From positions 37,000 through 100,999 of the forward strand of contig WFYC01000076.1 of NCBI GenBank assembly GCA_015490295.1: a stretch of DNA of 64,000 bases, read 5' to 3'. This document shows positions 35,889 to 44,715 of this stretch, one piece after another. Below the pieces are notes generated by a model. That model did no database searches, was not told the DNA's origin, and saw nothing but the letters and a program-made list of their open reading frames with translations. The stretch comes from Hydrogenimonas sp. (GTDB taxonomy: Bacteria > Campylobacterota > Campylobacteria > Campylobacterales > Hydrogenimonadaceae). The stretch's first letter is position 1. The number at the start of each line of letters is the position of its first letter. A program made the translations under genes and the position numbers.

Positions 35889-37007
35889 TTGCGAAAGCTC
35901 CTAATTCTCGGTATCCCGCTTCTGCTTACAGAAGCGGGAGCCGGTCTCTTCACTCTTTTCGACCCATTAAACTCGGACGAGACCACTGCAGCTTCGGTAA
36001 AAGTTGAGGCATTCGTCGCGGACGATCCGGTTTCAATCGGCGACCTCATCGACAAATGGCACGGTGAATTCCACCCCAAAAGCGGAACGAATCTGGCTAT
36101 AGACGATATGAGATTCGACATAGGTGCATCTTCGAAGAGGTGGGGATACCTGGGTTACACATATAGGCATCAGTCGTTCACGGCTGCCAACAGAGATACG
36201 GTAGAGCTGGTATGGCAGCAGCTAAACGATATAGGCTTCATCACCGGAAAACTATACAACCTCGATATCTCTATAGAAGGATTCGAAGCCGACGGTATTG
36301 TCTACGCCAAAAGTTTCGAGCTCCTAAGCGGTACCGAAGAGTCGCTGAAGATAGGAGTCGGAATAGAGCTTCTTAGAGGCCGCAATATGCAGGATGGCTA
36401 CCTAAACGGGTATGCCGTGGCCGACTCTTCGAAAGATTACGACTTCAGTGCGGTATCGGACTACCGCTATACGGAAAACTACCTCTACAAACTGGATGTA
36501 GAGAGGGCCGAAGGTTTCGGCTACACTACACATTTGGGCCTGAGTTTCCGCCATAAAAACGTCGCCCTGCATCTTCTGGCAAATGACATATACAGCGAAA
36601 TAGAGTGGAAAAGACTTCCATATAGCTATGTAGTCATGAACTCTTCCAACAAATCGTATGACGAAAACGGTTTTGTCGTCTACAATCCGACCGTTTCAGG
36701 CATAGAGAAATATATAGACTACTCCCAAAAGCTATATGCAAAATATAGAGCGGAGGGAAGACTTACAACCAAAGAGAATACACTCTTTACAGCCGGCAGT
36801 GACTATGTCAAGGGGTTATGGTTTCCATACGCAGAGATCTCCCATCTGTTTAGAAACGGGATCAAAACAGCTATTTCGTATGAAAGCCGATTCAAAAGCG
36901 TAGGAGTCGATATCTCCTACAGCGGTCTCCGCCTTCTGTTGAGAGGAAATGATCTAAACGACCCATCCGCGCTTGGAGTCTCCCTGTCGTACACCATACC
37001 CTTTTGA
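35889..37007 (+). CDS. Outer-membrane beta-barrel protein of unknown function
   Basis: 372 residues from TTG 35889 (AAAAGAGCG upstream), only 10 bp after the lipoprotein gene. Signal peptide MRKLLILGIPLLLTEAGAG. The mature chain has regularly alternating strands rich in Tyr, Arg and Gly (RWGYLGYTYRHQSF, GYTTHLGLSFRHKNVALHLL, AISYESRFKSVGVDISYSG) and ends SYTIPF, a terminal Phe as in barrel proteins. No known porin motif. With the lipoprotein it may form a two-component surface or export module; inference from operon and location only. Confidence 0.6.
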   Translation: MRKLLILGIPLLLTEAGAGLFTLFDPLNSDETTAASVKVEAFVADDPVSIGDLIDKWHGEFHPKSGTNLAIDDMRFDIGASSKRWGYLGYTYRHQSFTAANRDTVELVWQQLNDIGFITGKLYNLDISIEGFEADGIVYAKSFELLSGTEESLKIGVGIELLRGRNMQDGYLNGYAVADSSKDYDFSAVSDYRYTENYLYKLDVERAEGFGYTTHLGLSFRHKNVALHLLANDIYSEIEWKRLPYSYVVMNSSNKSYDENGFVVYNPTVSGIEKYIDYSQKLYAKYRAEGRLTTKENTLFTAGSDYVKGLWFPYAEISHLFRNGIKTAISYESRFKSVGVDISYSGLRLLLRGNDLNDPSALGVSLSYTIPF

Positions 37008-37128
37008 CTTCTATAATCTACAAAAACCACAGAAGCGCTTCACGATAGAGACTCCATAAAAAATTCCCGACGAAACACCCTCAAATTGAAGCCCCACAGT
37101 GCACTTTTTGCACTTGGCATGGGTATCA

Positions 37129-37171
37129 GTTAATAAATAGTTAACAGATATCTGTTAAAGTTCTGGTTTAA
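37129..37171 (+). promoter_or_regulatory. Operator region: 18-bp palindrome and GTTAA boxes before the TonB receptor gene
   Basis: TTAACAGAT ATCTGTTAA (37141-37158) is a perfect palindrome. GTTAA starts at 37129, 37140 and 37154, and GTTTAA at 37166, giving spacings of 11, 14 and 12, close to one DNA turn each. ATCTGTTAA also occurs upstream of the response-regulator gene (52171-52179). The spacer 37008-37128 also holds AGTGCA-N5-TGCACT (37098-37114) but no ORF. Confidence 0.55.
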
Positions 37172-37193
37172 CTTTAATTTCAGGAGTAAAAGA

Positions 37194-39377
37194 ATGAAAA
37201 GAGTCTTACTGCTCTCCGGCCTGGCTCTGTTTTCTTCGATCGCTGCGGCTGAAGATATCACACTCGATACGGTGGAGGTGGAGTCTTCGACAATCGAAGA
37301 TATGGCCTCCAACCCGAAAACAGAGGTATCGACGGTAAATGTCATAGATGAGCAGACATACGAGATCATAGATCCGAAAAACATCGACGAAGCTCTGCGT
37401 ACGATACCGGGCATTACTGCCGATGTACGCTCCGGTGATACGGTAGAGATACATATACGCGGGGGCAACCAGCAGGAGTTCATGTGGGAAGATACAGGTG
37501 TAGCCGTCGTTATCGACGGGGTTCCCGTACTCCAAAACGGCGGGAAAGTGAAATTCAACCTCGACAATATCGAAAGCATCAAAGTCATAAAGGGGGGTGC
37601 TTCCTATCTCTTCGGTCCCAACGCTATGGCCGGTGCCGTGATCATCACCACCAAAAAACCCAAAGGCAGTAAGAGCGTTACCGTAAGTGCAGACTATGGA
37701 ACGTTTGCCTATCAAAACTATATGGCTACTCTGAATCATGCGACAGAGCAGTACGCTTTGATACTCAACGGAAGCTATCGTTACACGAACGGTTACTGGG
37801 ACATGACCGAAAACTGGACAGGTTCAGGGAACGGTAAGCTTACCTGGTTCCTCGACGATTCGAGCGATATAACGTTCGGGGCCGAATATACGAAAAAGTT
37901 TGAGGAGAGCTCACGCGGAAGCGTCACCGGTGTCACCAACGCACAGATAGACCCCACGGGAGCCAGCGACAACGATCTTCCATACAATCACGACTACGAC
38001 TCTGATATTCAAAAATACTTTGTAACCTACAACAAAGACCTCTCCGATACAAACAATTTGATGGTAAACGGATACTACTATGCGGACAAATACGCATACG
38101 AATCTTCCCCGCAAGATTTGAACGGCGACAGAACAGATGACGATTGGACCCGTGACAACAATGAAGATATCTATCAGTACGGCTTGAAATCAGAGTATCG
38201 CGGAGTTTACCAAAAGCTGGGTTATATGCTTGGGCTCGATATCGGTCAGAGAAAGCTCGAAGACTACTGGATAAGAACCATAAGCTATTCATCAAGTAGA
38301 GGAACATATTATGCCGGCGAATCTAGCAGCGACGACACCACTGAAGATCGTTTCGGTCTATACGCCGAAACCAAACTGATGGTCACAGATGCGTTGGCTT
38401 TCATTCTAAACGGCCGCTACGACTATGAAAACTATCAGCTCGACTCACTCAACAGGGACTATAACGGAACGGTCTGGTCGACCGGTTCGATCTCTCGTGA
38501 AGACTCTTTTACCAATGGATCGTACCGTGTCGGTTTGGCGTATCAACTCGACGATACGACAACTCTCTACACCAACGTATCGACCGGATTCAGAAATCCT
38601 CGTGTCTATGAGCTCTATGCATACGATTTCGATCCGGATCGATATAGCCGGAACAACCCCGATATCAAAACGGAAAAGACCTACAACTACGAAGTAGGCG
38701 TGAGGGGAAGCCGCACTATTTTTGAAAATAGCGTTCGCTATGAATTTTCCGTATATCAGCTGGATACCAAGGATATAATCGCCAAAAACGCCGGTACCTA
38801 CTACAGCAACGGCGATGTCTATTTTGACAATGTCGGAAACGCCAGGAATCGCGGAGTAGAACTCTCTCTAAATACGGATCGAAACAAAAATCTCTATTTC
38901 GATCTCGCATATACCTACCTATACGCCAAATATACCTCCCACGACCCTTTTACAGTGGATTTGGCTCCGACCTACAGATCGACGGGAGATGTAACATACG
39001 ATATCAGCAACAACGTATTGCCGCGAACACCCAAACATAAGTTCGACCTCTATACCTACATCCGCATCCCCACGGCACCGGAATGGATGATTGTCGCAGA
39101 AAACTACGGACAGTCTGGATACTACGCGGATGAGACCAACCTTGTCGAGATGCCCGGCTACGGCATAATGAATCTTCAGCTTCGCTATAACTCCAAAATT
39201 CACGGCAATCCGTTCGAGTTTTACGTGCGATGCGACAACATTACCGACAGGCAGTACTACAGAACCGTATATCTCTTCTCCGACAGAAACAATGACGGCA
39301 AACTCGATGCGGAAGATGCCAGTATTACGGTCGATCCCGGTCGCGTCTACTACGTCGGTATGAAATACAGATTCTAA
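37194..39377 (+). CDS. TonB-dependent outer-membrane receptor
   Basis: 727 residues. Signal peptide (about 1-19), then a TonB box LDTVEV close to the mature start, a plug domain with EALRTIPGITADVRSGDTVE, IHIRGGNQQEF and IESIKVIKGGASYLFGPNAMAGAVIITTKK. A 22-strand barrel follows, ending YYVGMKYRF with the terminal Phe. The extracellular loops are rich in Asp/Asn/Tyr; DRNNDGKLDAEDA looks like a calcium-binding loop. It takes up a scarce ligand (metal chelate, cobalamin, haem or similar) using TonB-ExbBD energy, not encoded here. It heads the six-gene Fe-S/ATPase operon, which suggests that the ligand is the substrate or cofactor source of that system. AGGAG precedes the ATG. Confidence 0.93.
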   Translation: MKRVLLLSGLALFSSIAAAEDITLDTVEVESSTIEDMASNPKTEVSTVNVIDEQTYEIIDPKNIDEALRTIPGITADVRSGDTVEIHIRGGNQQEFMWEDTGVAVVIDGVPVLQNGGKVKFNLDNIESIKVIKGGASYLFGPNAMAGAVIITTKKPKGSKSVTVSADYGTFAYQNYMATLNHATEQYALILNGSYRYTNGYWDMTENWTGSGNGKLTWFLDDSSDITFGAEYTKKFEESSRGSVTGVTNAQIDPTGASDNDLPYNHDYDSDIQKYFVTYNKDLSDTNNLMVNGYYYADKYAYESSPQDLNGDRTDDDWTRDNNEDIYQYGLKSEYRGVYQKLGYMLGLDIGQRKLEDYWIRTISYSSSRGTYYAGESSSDDTTEDRFGLYAETKLMVTDALAFILNGRYDYENYQLDSLNRDYNGTVWSTGSISREDSFTNGSYRVGLAYQLDDTTTLYTNVSTGFRNPRVYELYAYDFDPDRYSRNNPDIKTEKTYNYEVGVRGSRTIFENSVRYEFSVYQLDTKDIIAKNAGTYYSNGDVYFDNVGNARNRGVELSLNTDRNKNLYFDLAYTYLYAKYTSHDPFTVDLAPTYRSTGDVTYDISNNVLPRTPKHKFDLYTYIRIPTAPEWMIVAENYGQSGYYADETNLVEMPGYGIMNLQLRYNSKIHGNPFEFYVRCDNITDRQYYRTVYLFSDRNNDGKLDAEDASITVDPGRVYYVGMKYRF

Positions 39378-39390
39378 GAGAGGCGGCTGC

Positions 39391-40053
39391 TTGGAAGCTG
39401 TTTCGGTTGTATCCGTCTTTTTGATGGGAGTAGCTTACGGGTCGAGTGCCTGTATGCTCTCCTGTTCACCGATATTGGCGCCTCTTCTTGTCCACAATTC
39501 CGGATCGCTTGGGGAGTCGATGCGAATAGTCACCATATTTAGCACAGGACGCATCGTCTCATACATTTTTATCGCAACGACGGCATCGTTTGCAGCGGCC
39601 GGTATTCGATCAGCCTTGGCAGATCCCGAAGGCGCCCGACTTCTGATGGGAACGGTCATGGTCGTTACGGCGCTCTGGCTTATATTCCGGCAGTTTTACA
39701 GCACACGGCACCGCTGCGGTGCGGCGGCCATCTTTGCCCGATTCGGCCAGATAGGGCCGGGCACAGCTTTTGCGATGGGAATGCTTCTGTCGCTAAATCT
39801 CTGTACTCCGCTACTTTCACTGGTATCTGTCGCAGCGGCCGGTGGATCGACCCTGAAGGGAGCGATCTTCGGACTGGCATTCGGCCTCGGTACGGTACTG
39901 GTCTCGCTCTTTTTCTACGGCTTCATTCTGGCCTCCATCACAAAAGAGCTGCTGATTCAGTTCAAAAGACAGAAAACCTATATAGAAACCGCTGCATCAC
40001 TGCTTCTGCTTCTGGCAGGGATGATGGTTGCGACCGGTCATCTGACACTTTAA
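39391..40053 (+). CDS. Six-helix membrane protein, TauE/SafE or CcdA/DsbD-like
   Basis: 220 residues from TTG 39391 (13 bp after the receptor gene; GAGAGG upstream). About six membrane helices in two halves. Helix 1 holds CMLSCSPILAPLL and helix 4 NLCTPLLSLV. A Cys followed by Pro in these two equivalent places resembles the CcdA/DsbD transmembrane thiol electron carriers, while the overall look is also that of proteins labelled sulfite exporter TauE/SafE. If CcdA-like, it would pass electrons from cytoplasmic thioredoxin to the periplasm, which fits the electron-transfer genes that follow. Neither substrate nor redox role is proven. Confidence 0.6.
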   Translation: MEAVSVVSVFLMGVAYGSSACMLSCSPILAPLLVHNSGSLGESMRIVTIFSTGRIVSYIFIATTASFAAAGIRSALADPEGARLLMGTVMVVTALWLIFRQFYSTRHRCGAAAIFARFGQIGPGTAFAMGMLLSLNLCTPLLSLVSVAAAGGSTLKGAIFGLAFGLGTVLVSLFFYGFILASITKELLIQFKRQKTYIETAASLLLLLAGMMVATGHLTL

Positions 40054-40063
40054 GGAGAATAGA

Positions 40064-42388
40064 ATGGTCCACTATATCAAACGGGCAGGAAACGACCTCT
40101 TCAAAAACCGTTTCTTCCGTTTCATCTTTAAAAACAAACGGTTCGTTTTCGTTCTGCGCACAATGGTCGCACTCCTCTTTTTCTACGCCATATTCATGGG
40201 CTTTTACGATACTTCAAAAGAGAACATTTTCACAACTGCCCTCTTCTGGGGTATCTTTTGGCCCTTTTTTATAGTAACTACCCTGCCTACATTCGGACGT
40301 ATCTTCTGCGGTATCTGCCCCCACGGTTTTCTGGGCAAGTATATCACCCGCTACGGAATGAAAAAGAGTATGCCCAAATGGATGCAGAACCGTTTTATCG
40401 GTATCATGCTCCTGTTTCTCGGCTGGTGGGGCATCTACTACGCCTTCCCCGGCGTTTACCGGACCCCGCTGGGAACGGCCCTGCTGTTCGGCGTCATGAC
40501 GCTCGTTGCATTCGTACTCTACTATCTCTACAAAGATATGAGCTACTGTAAATATATCTGCCCCATAGGCACGGCTCTGCGCGGGTACGGCAAGCTATCG
40601 TTCACATGGTTCGGCTCGTACGGCTCCGCCTGTGGGGAGTGCAAAACCTTCGACTGCGCCAAATCGTGCCCCTACGGACTCAGCCCATTCAACTTCAACA
40701 GGAAAAACTCTATGGACGACTGTACGCTTTGCATGGAGTGTACACACGCCTGTGAAGCGATCAATTTCAAATTCGTCCCGCCGGGATACGCCATATACCG
40801 TAAATTCAAAACGCTAAAGGCGGAAGTATGGGTCTATATCCTGATTCTTGCCGCCATTCCGATCTCTATGGCCTTTCACCACGGTCTCGGACGAAGCAAC
40901 ATCGCCGACCATATGCTCTGGGTCAAGACGGCGAACTTCTTCGAAGGCTTCATCGATTTCGGCCACATAAATGCCGTCGGGCTCTTTGCCTTCCTGTATG
41001 CAACGCTCTTCACCGTCTCTGCCGCCGTAACCGGCATGTGGATCGCATCGAAAATTCTCAAAAAAGATTTCAACAGCGTCTTCTATACGCTCGGTTACGC
41101 CTTCGCTCCGCTATTTATCCTGGCGTCGATGGCACATGCATGGGAGTACTTCTTCACCGGCAACTCGGCACGTATCGTCGAAGGCCTGGCCTGGGGGTTC
41201 GGAATAGACGTCGACGTCGAACCGCTTGCAAAACGCGGTGATACGTGGCTGCAGGTGTTCCACCTGTTCCGATGGCTGGCCGTCGTATGGGCACTCTATA
41301 TCCTCTACCGGCGAATGGCCTTTATAGAGAGTTCAAAAATTCGTAAAACGGCGGCATACCCGTTTGCGGCAATGTTGATTCTCTTCTTTGTCGGTGTCAA
41401 TCTCTACAGGGATCACGCAATAGACACATATGGCCGAAAAGCGCGCCACGCTCACGGCTCGCATCAAGGCGGAAACAGCGCCGTGACACATCGCCACGAT
41501 GCCAAAATTCCTCAAATAGAAGTGGGCGTAGACGATACGGTGTGGCTGAGTGACCGTATGCCGCGCCCGGCACATGCCCGCGGCGGCCGGCAGGGTATGA
41601 ATCGCGGACGAAACGGAATCCCTTCCCGCAAAGTCTACCTCGTCGGCAACGACCTCCTGCAGCCGGCCTGTGTTGCCGATGCACACGGATCCTTTTATGT
41701 TGTAGATACGGAAAACAGGACCGAAAAGGTCTCACCCAAAAAGCGCGGATGTATTGCGGTATCTTTCCAGATGCCGAAAAACGGCTACTATAAAGTCTAC
41801 TATGTAGATGAAGCGAGAGAGGGGGAAGAGCGCTTCGTCCGTGTCGCAAAATATGAGTTCAAGCGGTTCGACCATAGCCGGGAAGAGTACAACCGCCAAA
41901 AGATGCGCGCAAAAACCGTCGATGCAGTCCCGTTCGACATACTTCGGCTGCGTCCGAAGGATGAAACCTTCTACTCCCGTCCGGTAACGGGTGACAAAAT
42001 GAGATTCAGGGTGCTTCTTCACGGCCGACCCGTCACCGGCGCAAAGGTTACTTTCACGACGCAGTTTGGATGGATGAAGAGAGTCGTTACCGATAAAGAC
42101 GGAATTGCAAGCTTCACCCTCATCAAAGACTACTATCCGGAGTGGAATAGATTCAATAAAAGGTTTCGCGAAAGGTTTGTCATAGAAGCGGAGTACGAGA
42201 AAGGAGGCACCAGATACAAAATTACACAATCGGGAGTCTACGGACGCTCGAAAAGCGAATATCAGTCGAGCGCCTACGGCCTGCTGCTGACCATACTCCT
42301 TCTAATCGCGATCGGGGGCGGCGTGGCACTATACCGCTATCGTACCAGAAAACCGTTCAAAGAGGTGGTTATAGATGATCATAAATGA
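40064..42388 (+). CDS. NapH/CcoG-type membrane polyferredoxin with His-rich segment and C-terminal periplasmic domain
   Basis: 774 residues. The N-terminal half has about eight membrane helices and the NapH/NosR/CcoG iron-sulfur pattern: FCGICPHGF, CKYICPIGT, then CGECKTFDCAKSCPYG and CTLCMECTHACE (two [4Fe-4S] sites). After the last of these helices there is a His-rich stretch (about residues 455-482: HAHGSHQ, THRHD). A large domain follows, ending with a beta part (RVLLHGRPVTGAKVTFTTQF) like DUF4198/NikK-type or carboxypeptidase-regulatory domains. A final helix is at about 745-765, so the domain is probably periplasmic. Electrons likely pass between the quinone pool or periplasm and cytoplasmic clusters; the His-rich part suggests metal binding. 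AAGGAG precedes ATG; it overlaps the second polyferredoxin. Confidence 0.8.
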   Translation: MVHYIKRAGNDLFKNRFFRFIFKNKRFVFVLRTMVALLFFYAIFMGFYDTSKENIFTTALFWGIFWPFFIVTTLPTFGRIFCGICPHGFLGKYITRYGMKKSMPKWMQNRFIGIMLLFLGWWGIYYAFPGVYRTPLGTALLFGVMTLVAFVLYYLYKDMSYCKYICPIGTALRGYGKLSFTWFGSYGSACGECKTFDCAKSCPYGLSPFNFNRKNSMDDCTLCMECTHACEAINFKFVPPGYAIYRKFKTLKAEVWVYILILAAIPISMAFHHGLGRSNIADHMLWVKTANFFEGFIDFGHINAVGLFAFLYATLFTVSAAVTGMWIASKILKKDFNSVFYTLGYAFAPLFILASMAHAWEYFFTGNSARIVEGLAWGFGIDVDVEPLAKRGDTWLQVFHLFRWLAVVWALYILYRRMAFIESSKIRKTAAYPFAAMLILFFVGVNLYRDHAIDTYGRKARHAHGSHQGGNSAVTHRHDAKIPQIEVGVDDTVWLSDRMPRPAHARGGRQGMNRGRNGIPSRKVYLVGNDLLQPACVADAHGSFYVVDTENRTEKVSPKKRGCIAVSFQMPKNGYYKVYYVDEAREGEERFVRVAKYEFKRFDHSREEYNRQKMRAKTVDAVPFDILRLRPKDETFYSRPVTGDKMRFRVLLHGRPVTGAKVTFTTQFGWMKRVVTDKDGIASFTLIKDYYPEWNRFNKRFRERFVIEAEYEKGGTRYKITQSGVYGRSKSEYQSSAYGLLLTILLLIAIGGGVALYRYRTRKPFKEVVIDDHK

Positions 42389-43364
42389 CCTGCTGCGAAA
42401 GATCGACCGGGCCGATATCAGGAAGTTCCGATTCTGGATTCAGCTCTTCTTCTTCATTATCTTCGTCTACGGCGGCTATCTGGCGATCGACCTGGGACGC
42501 GAGATTCCGGTCTTCTCTTGCGGTTATGACCGGGAGGCGGGAGGCGTATGCTACTTCATGCCGCTGCAGCACCAGCTGGCCAGACCGTGGGATAGGCTCT
42601 TCAGTATTGCGAGCATCGGTGTATTGACGGCTTTTTTGACTTTTCTGCTCTGGTTTATTGTTTTCAACAAAGCCTGGTGCGGCTACGCATGCCCGCTCGG
42701 AACGGCCCAGGACTGGATAACGGCACTGCGAAAACGGCTGCGCATTCCCTACAGCGAATATAGCGAAAGCAACTACAAATTTCTAAAAAAGATCAAATAT
42801 ATCTTTCTGGTCATAGTAGTCATCTTTCCCCTTCTTGTCGGTGCGGGGCTGCTGGATGGAGAGTGGCGTGCCGCTTTTTGCAAAATGTGTCCCGGCCGTC
42901 TTATCACCCCGATGTTTGTAGGAGACTTCAGCCAGTGGTACATCGACTTCTCTTCCGATACGGCAATTTTTCTCACCGGCTTCGGCATCGCGTTTACCGC
43001 ACTCTTTATCGTCGGTTCGTTCGTAAAAAAGCGTTTTTTCTGTTTCTACTGCCCAATGAGTGCCATGCACTACATATTCAGCCCGTTCGCGTTTTTGAGG
43101 CTCAAAAAAGAGGGTGACAAATGCACCAGATGCGGCGACTGCTACCGCGTCTGCGACATGCAGATTTTCGATATAGCCGACGATGTAAAAAGCAAAAACA
43201 TACTGCGGGATGACTGCATTTTGTGCCTGAAGTGCATAGCAGCCTGCCCGGAGGAGGATGCACTCCATCTGGATATCGTAAACATGGCGATTTTCAGATC
43301 CACAAAAGATGGTTTCGCCAAACGGATGGGACTTCAGGATAAGGATCTTTTCGATGAGAGATAA
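42375..43364 (+). CDS. NapH-type membrane polyferredoxin
   Basis: 329 residues with about four to five membrane helices and Fe-S motifs WCGYACPLGT, FCKMCPGR, FCFYCPMS, then two ferredoxin-type [4Fe-4S] motifs CTRCGDCYRVCD and CILCLKCIAACP at the cytoplasmic C-terminal end. This is the NapH/MauN/polyferredoxin family, which moves electrons between quinol and soluble partners. ATG 42375 lies inside the end of the previous gene (14-base overlap), so the two are coupled; the dehydratase-like gene also overlaps its end. It is well placed to reduce the activator or dehydratase-like protein encoded next, although driving electrons to very low potential would need extra energy. Confidence 0.85.
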   Translation: MIINDLLRKIDRADIRKFRFWIQLFFFIIFVYGGYLAIDLGREIPVFSCGYDREAGGVCYFMPLQHQLARPWDRLFSIASIGVLTAFLTFLLWFIVFNKAWCGYACPLGTAQDWITALRKRLRIPYSEYSESNYKFLKKIKYIFLVIVVIFPLLVGAGLLDGEWRAAFCKMCPGRLITPMFVGDFSQWYIDFSSDTAIFLTGFGIAFTALFIVGSFVKKRFFCFYCPMSAMHYIFSPFAFLRLKKEGDKCTRCGDCYRVCDMQIFDIADDVKSKNILRDDCILCLKCIAACPEEDALHLDIVNMAIFRSTKDGFAKRMGLQDKDLFDER

Positions 43365-44715
43365 AAGAGCTGAAAAACCTGACCGAAACCTAAAAACGGA
43401 AGCACCGGAAAAGGTACAAAAACGGAAGCACCGTATCGAAGATCCAAAAGCTCGCCACCGGCGGCACGAAGCGATGGAGGCCATGCAGATGCTCGACCAT
43501 CTGCGCCACGACTTCGCAAGCCCGCTCAAATCTATGGACTACTTCTACGATCTGTTTGAACGGGTATACTGCAACGCAGAGATCCTGCACGAAGACAAGC
43601 CGCTGGTCGGAACCCTCTGCATCCAGATCCCCTATGAAATCATATATGCGATGGATGCCGTGCCGGTGAGGCTCTGCAACGGATTTCATACGAACGAACA
43701 GAGCGGCGGAGAGTTCATGCCGGCAAAATCTTGCTCTCTGGTCAAGGCAACGCTTGGGATGCTGCAACAAAGAGATCTCCCTGCTGTGGAGAAGATGGAC
43801 TTTCTCGTCCATCCGACTACCTGCGACCAGAAAACAAAAGCGATCAATATGATCGAAGAGATGGACTACGACGTATACCACATGGAGTTCCCCCGAGTCA
43901 AAGAGAGCGAAGAGAGCCGCGAATATTGGCGCAGAACCGTACGCAAGTTTACAAAAGATCTCTCAAATGAGCTTGGCAGGAAGATTACGCGAAAAAGCCT
44001 CAAAGAAGCTATCAGAAAAGTTGGACGCGCACAGCTTGCATACCATCGCCTGAATGAACTGCGAAAGCTCGACCCGGTCCCAATTTTGGGAAAGGATCTC
44101 TTTCTGATAACCAACGCCTTCTTTTTCGACGACATCGAGCGCTGGACCGAAATGACGCTTAAAGTGTGCGAAGAGGCTGAAGAGCGCGCAAAAGAGGGGT
44201 TCAATGCCGCCGGCAAAAGATCGCCGAGGATTCTCTATACCGGCTCTCCGCCGATCTTTCCCAACCTGAAGCTCCCATACATGATTGAGCAGGCCGATGC
44301 GGTAATCGTGGCCGACGAGAGCTGTTCGGCCAACCGTCTCTTCAACGATATGGTTTCGGTGGACGAGTGGTTTATGTACGATATGGTCGATGCCGTAGCG
44401 GACCGCTACCTCAAAGGTTGCACATGCCCAATCTTCACCAAAAACGAAGATAGAAAACGGCGCCTGAGGGAGCTGTGCGAACAGTACGATGTCGACGGCG
44501 TCGTCTACCAGTCCTTCGCCGGATGCCAGGTCTACGAAATGGAGCAGCGAAGCATTCAGCAGGAGATGGAAAAACTCGGTATTCCGATGCTCTACGTCGA
44601 AACAGACTACAGCCCCGGACAGGGCGGACAGCTTTCAACCCGCATCGAAGCCTTCGTAGAATCGCTCAAAGTACGCAAACGACGTAAAAACCATCAAATG
44701 CAAGGAGAGGGGTGA
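43354..44715 (+). CDS. 2-hydroxyacyl-CoA dehydratase / double-cubane cluster protein family (HgdB-like)
   Basis: 453 residues from ATG 43354 (AAGGAT eight bases upstream), overlapping the previous gene by 11 bases. The first 45 residues are basic and poorly conserved. The rest fits the HgdB/FldBC/BcrBC/DCCP superfamily: TLCIQIPYEIIYAMDAVPVRLC, MPAKSCSLVKAT, VHPTTCDQKTKA, then the second half RILYTGSPPIFPN, VADESCSAN, GCTCPIF and YQSFAGCQVYE. Cysteines stand at the places that hold Fe-S clusters. A single gene, not an A/B subunit pair, with its activator next to it, matches the double-cubane cluster proteins, which reduce small molecules with ATP. Specific substrate unknown. No CoA-transferase or acyl-CoA genes lie nearby, so true fermentation dehydratase is unlikely. 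Confidence 0.85.
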   Translation: MRDKRAEKPDRNLKTEAPEKVQKRKHRIEDPKARHRRHEAMEAMQMLDHLRHDFASPLKSMDYFYDLFERVYCNAEILHEDKPLVGTLCIQIPYEIIYAMDAVPVRLCNGFHTNEQSGGEFMPAKSCSLVKATLGMLQQRDLPAVEKMDFLVHPTTCDQKTKAINMIEEMDYDVYHMEFPRVKESEESREYWRRTVRKFTKDLSNELGRKITRKSLKEAIRKVGRAQLAYHRLNELRKLDPVPILGKDLFLITNAFFFDDIERWTEMTLKVCEEAEERAKEGFNAAGKRSPRILYTGSPPIFPNLKLPYMIEQADAVIVADESCSANRLFNDMVSVDEWFMYDMVDAVADRYLKGCTCPIFTKNEDRKRRLRELCEQYDVDGVVYQSFAGCQVYEMEQRSIQQEMEKLGIPMLYVETDYSPGQGGQLSTRIEAFVESLKVRKRRKNHQMQGEG

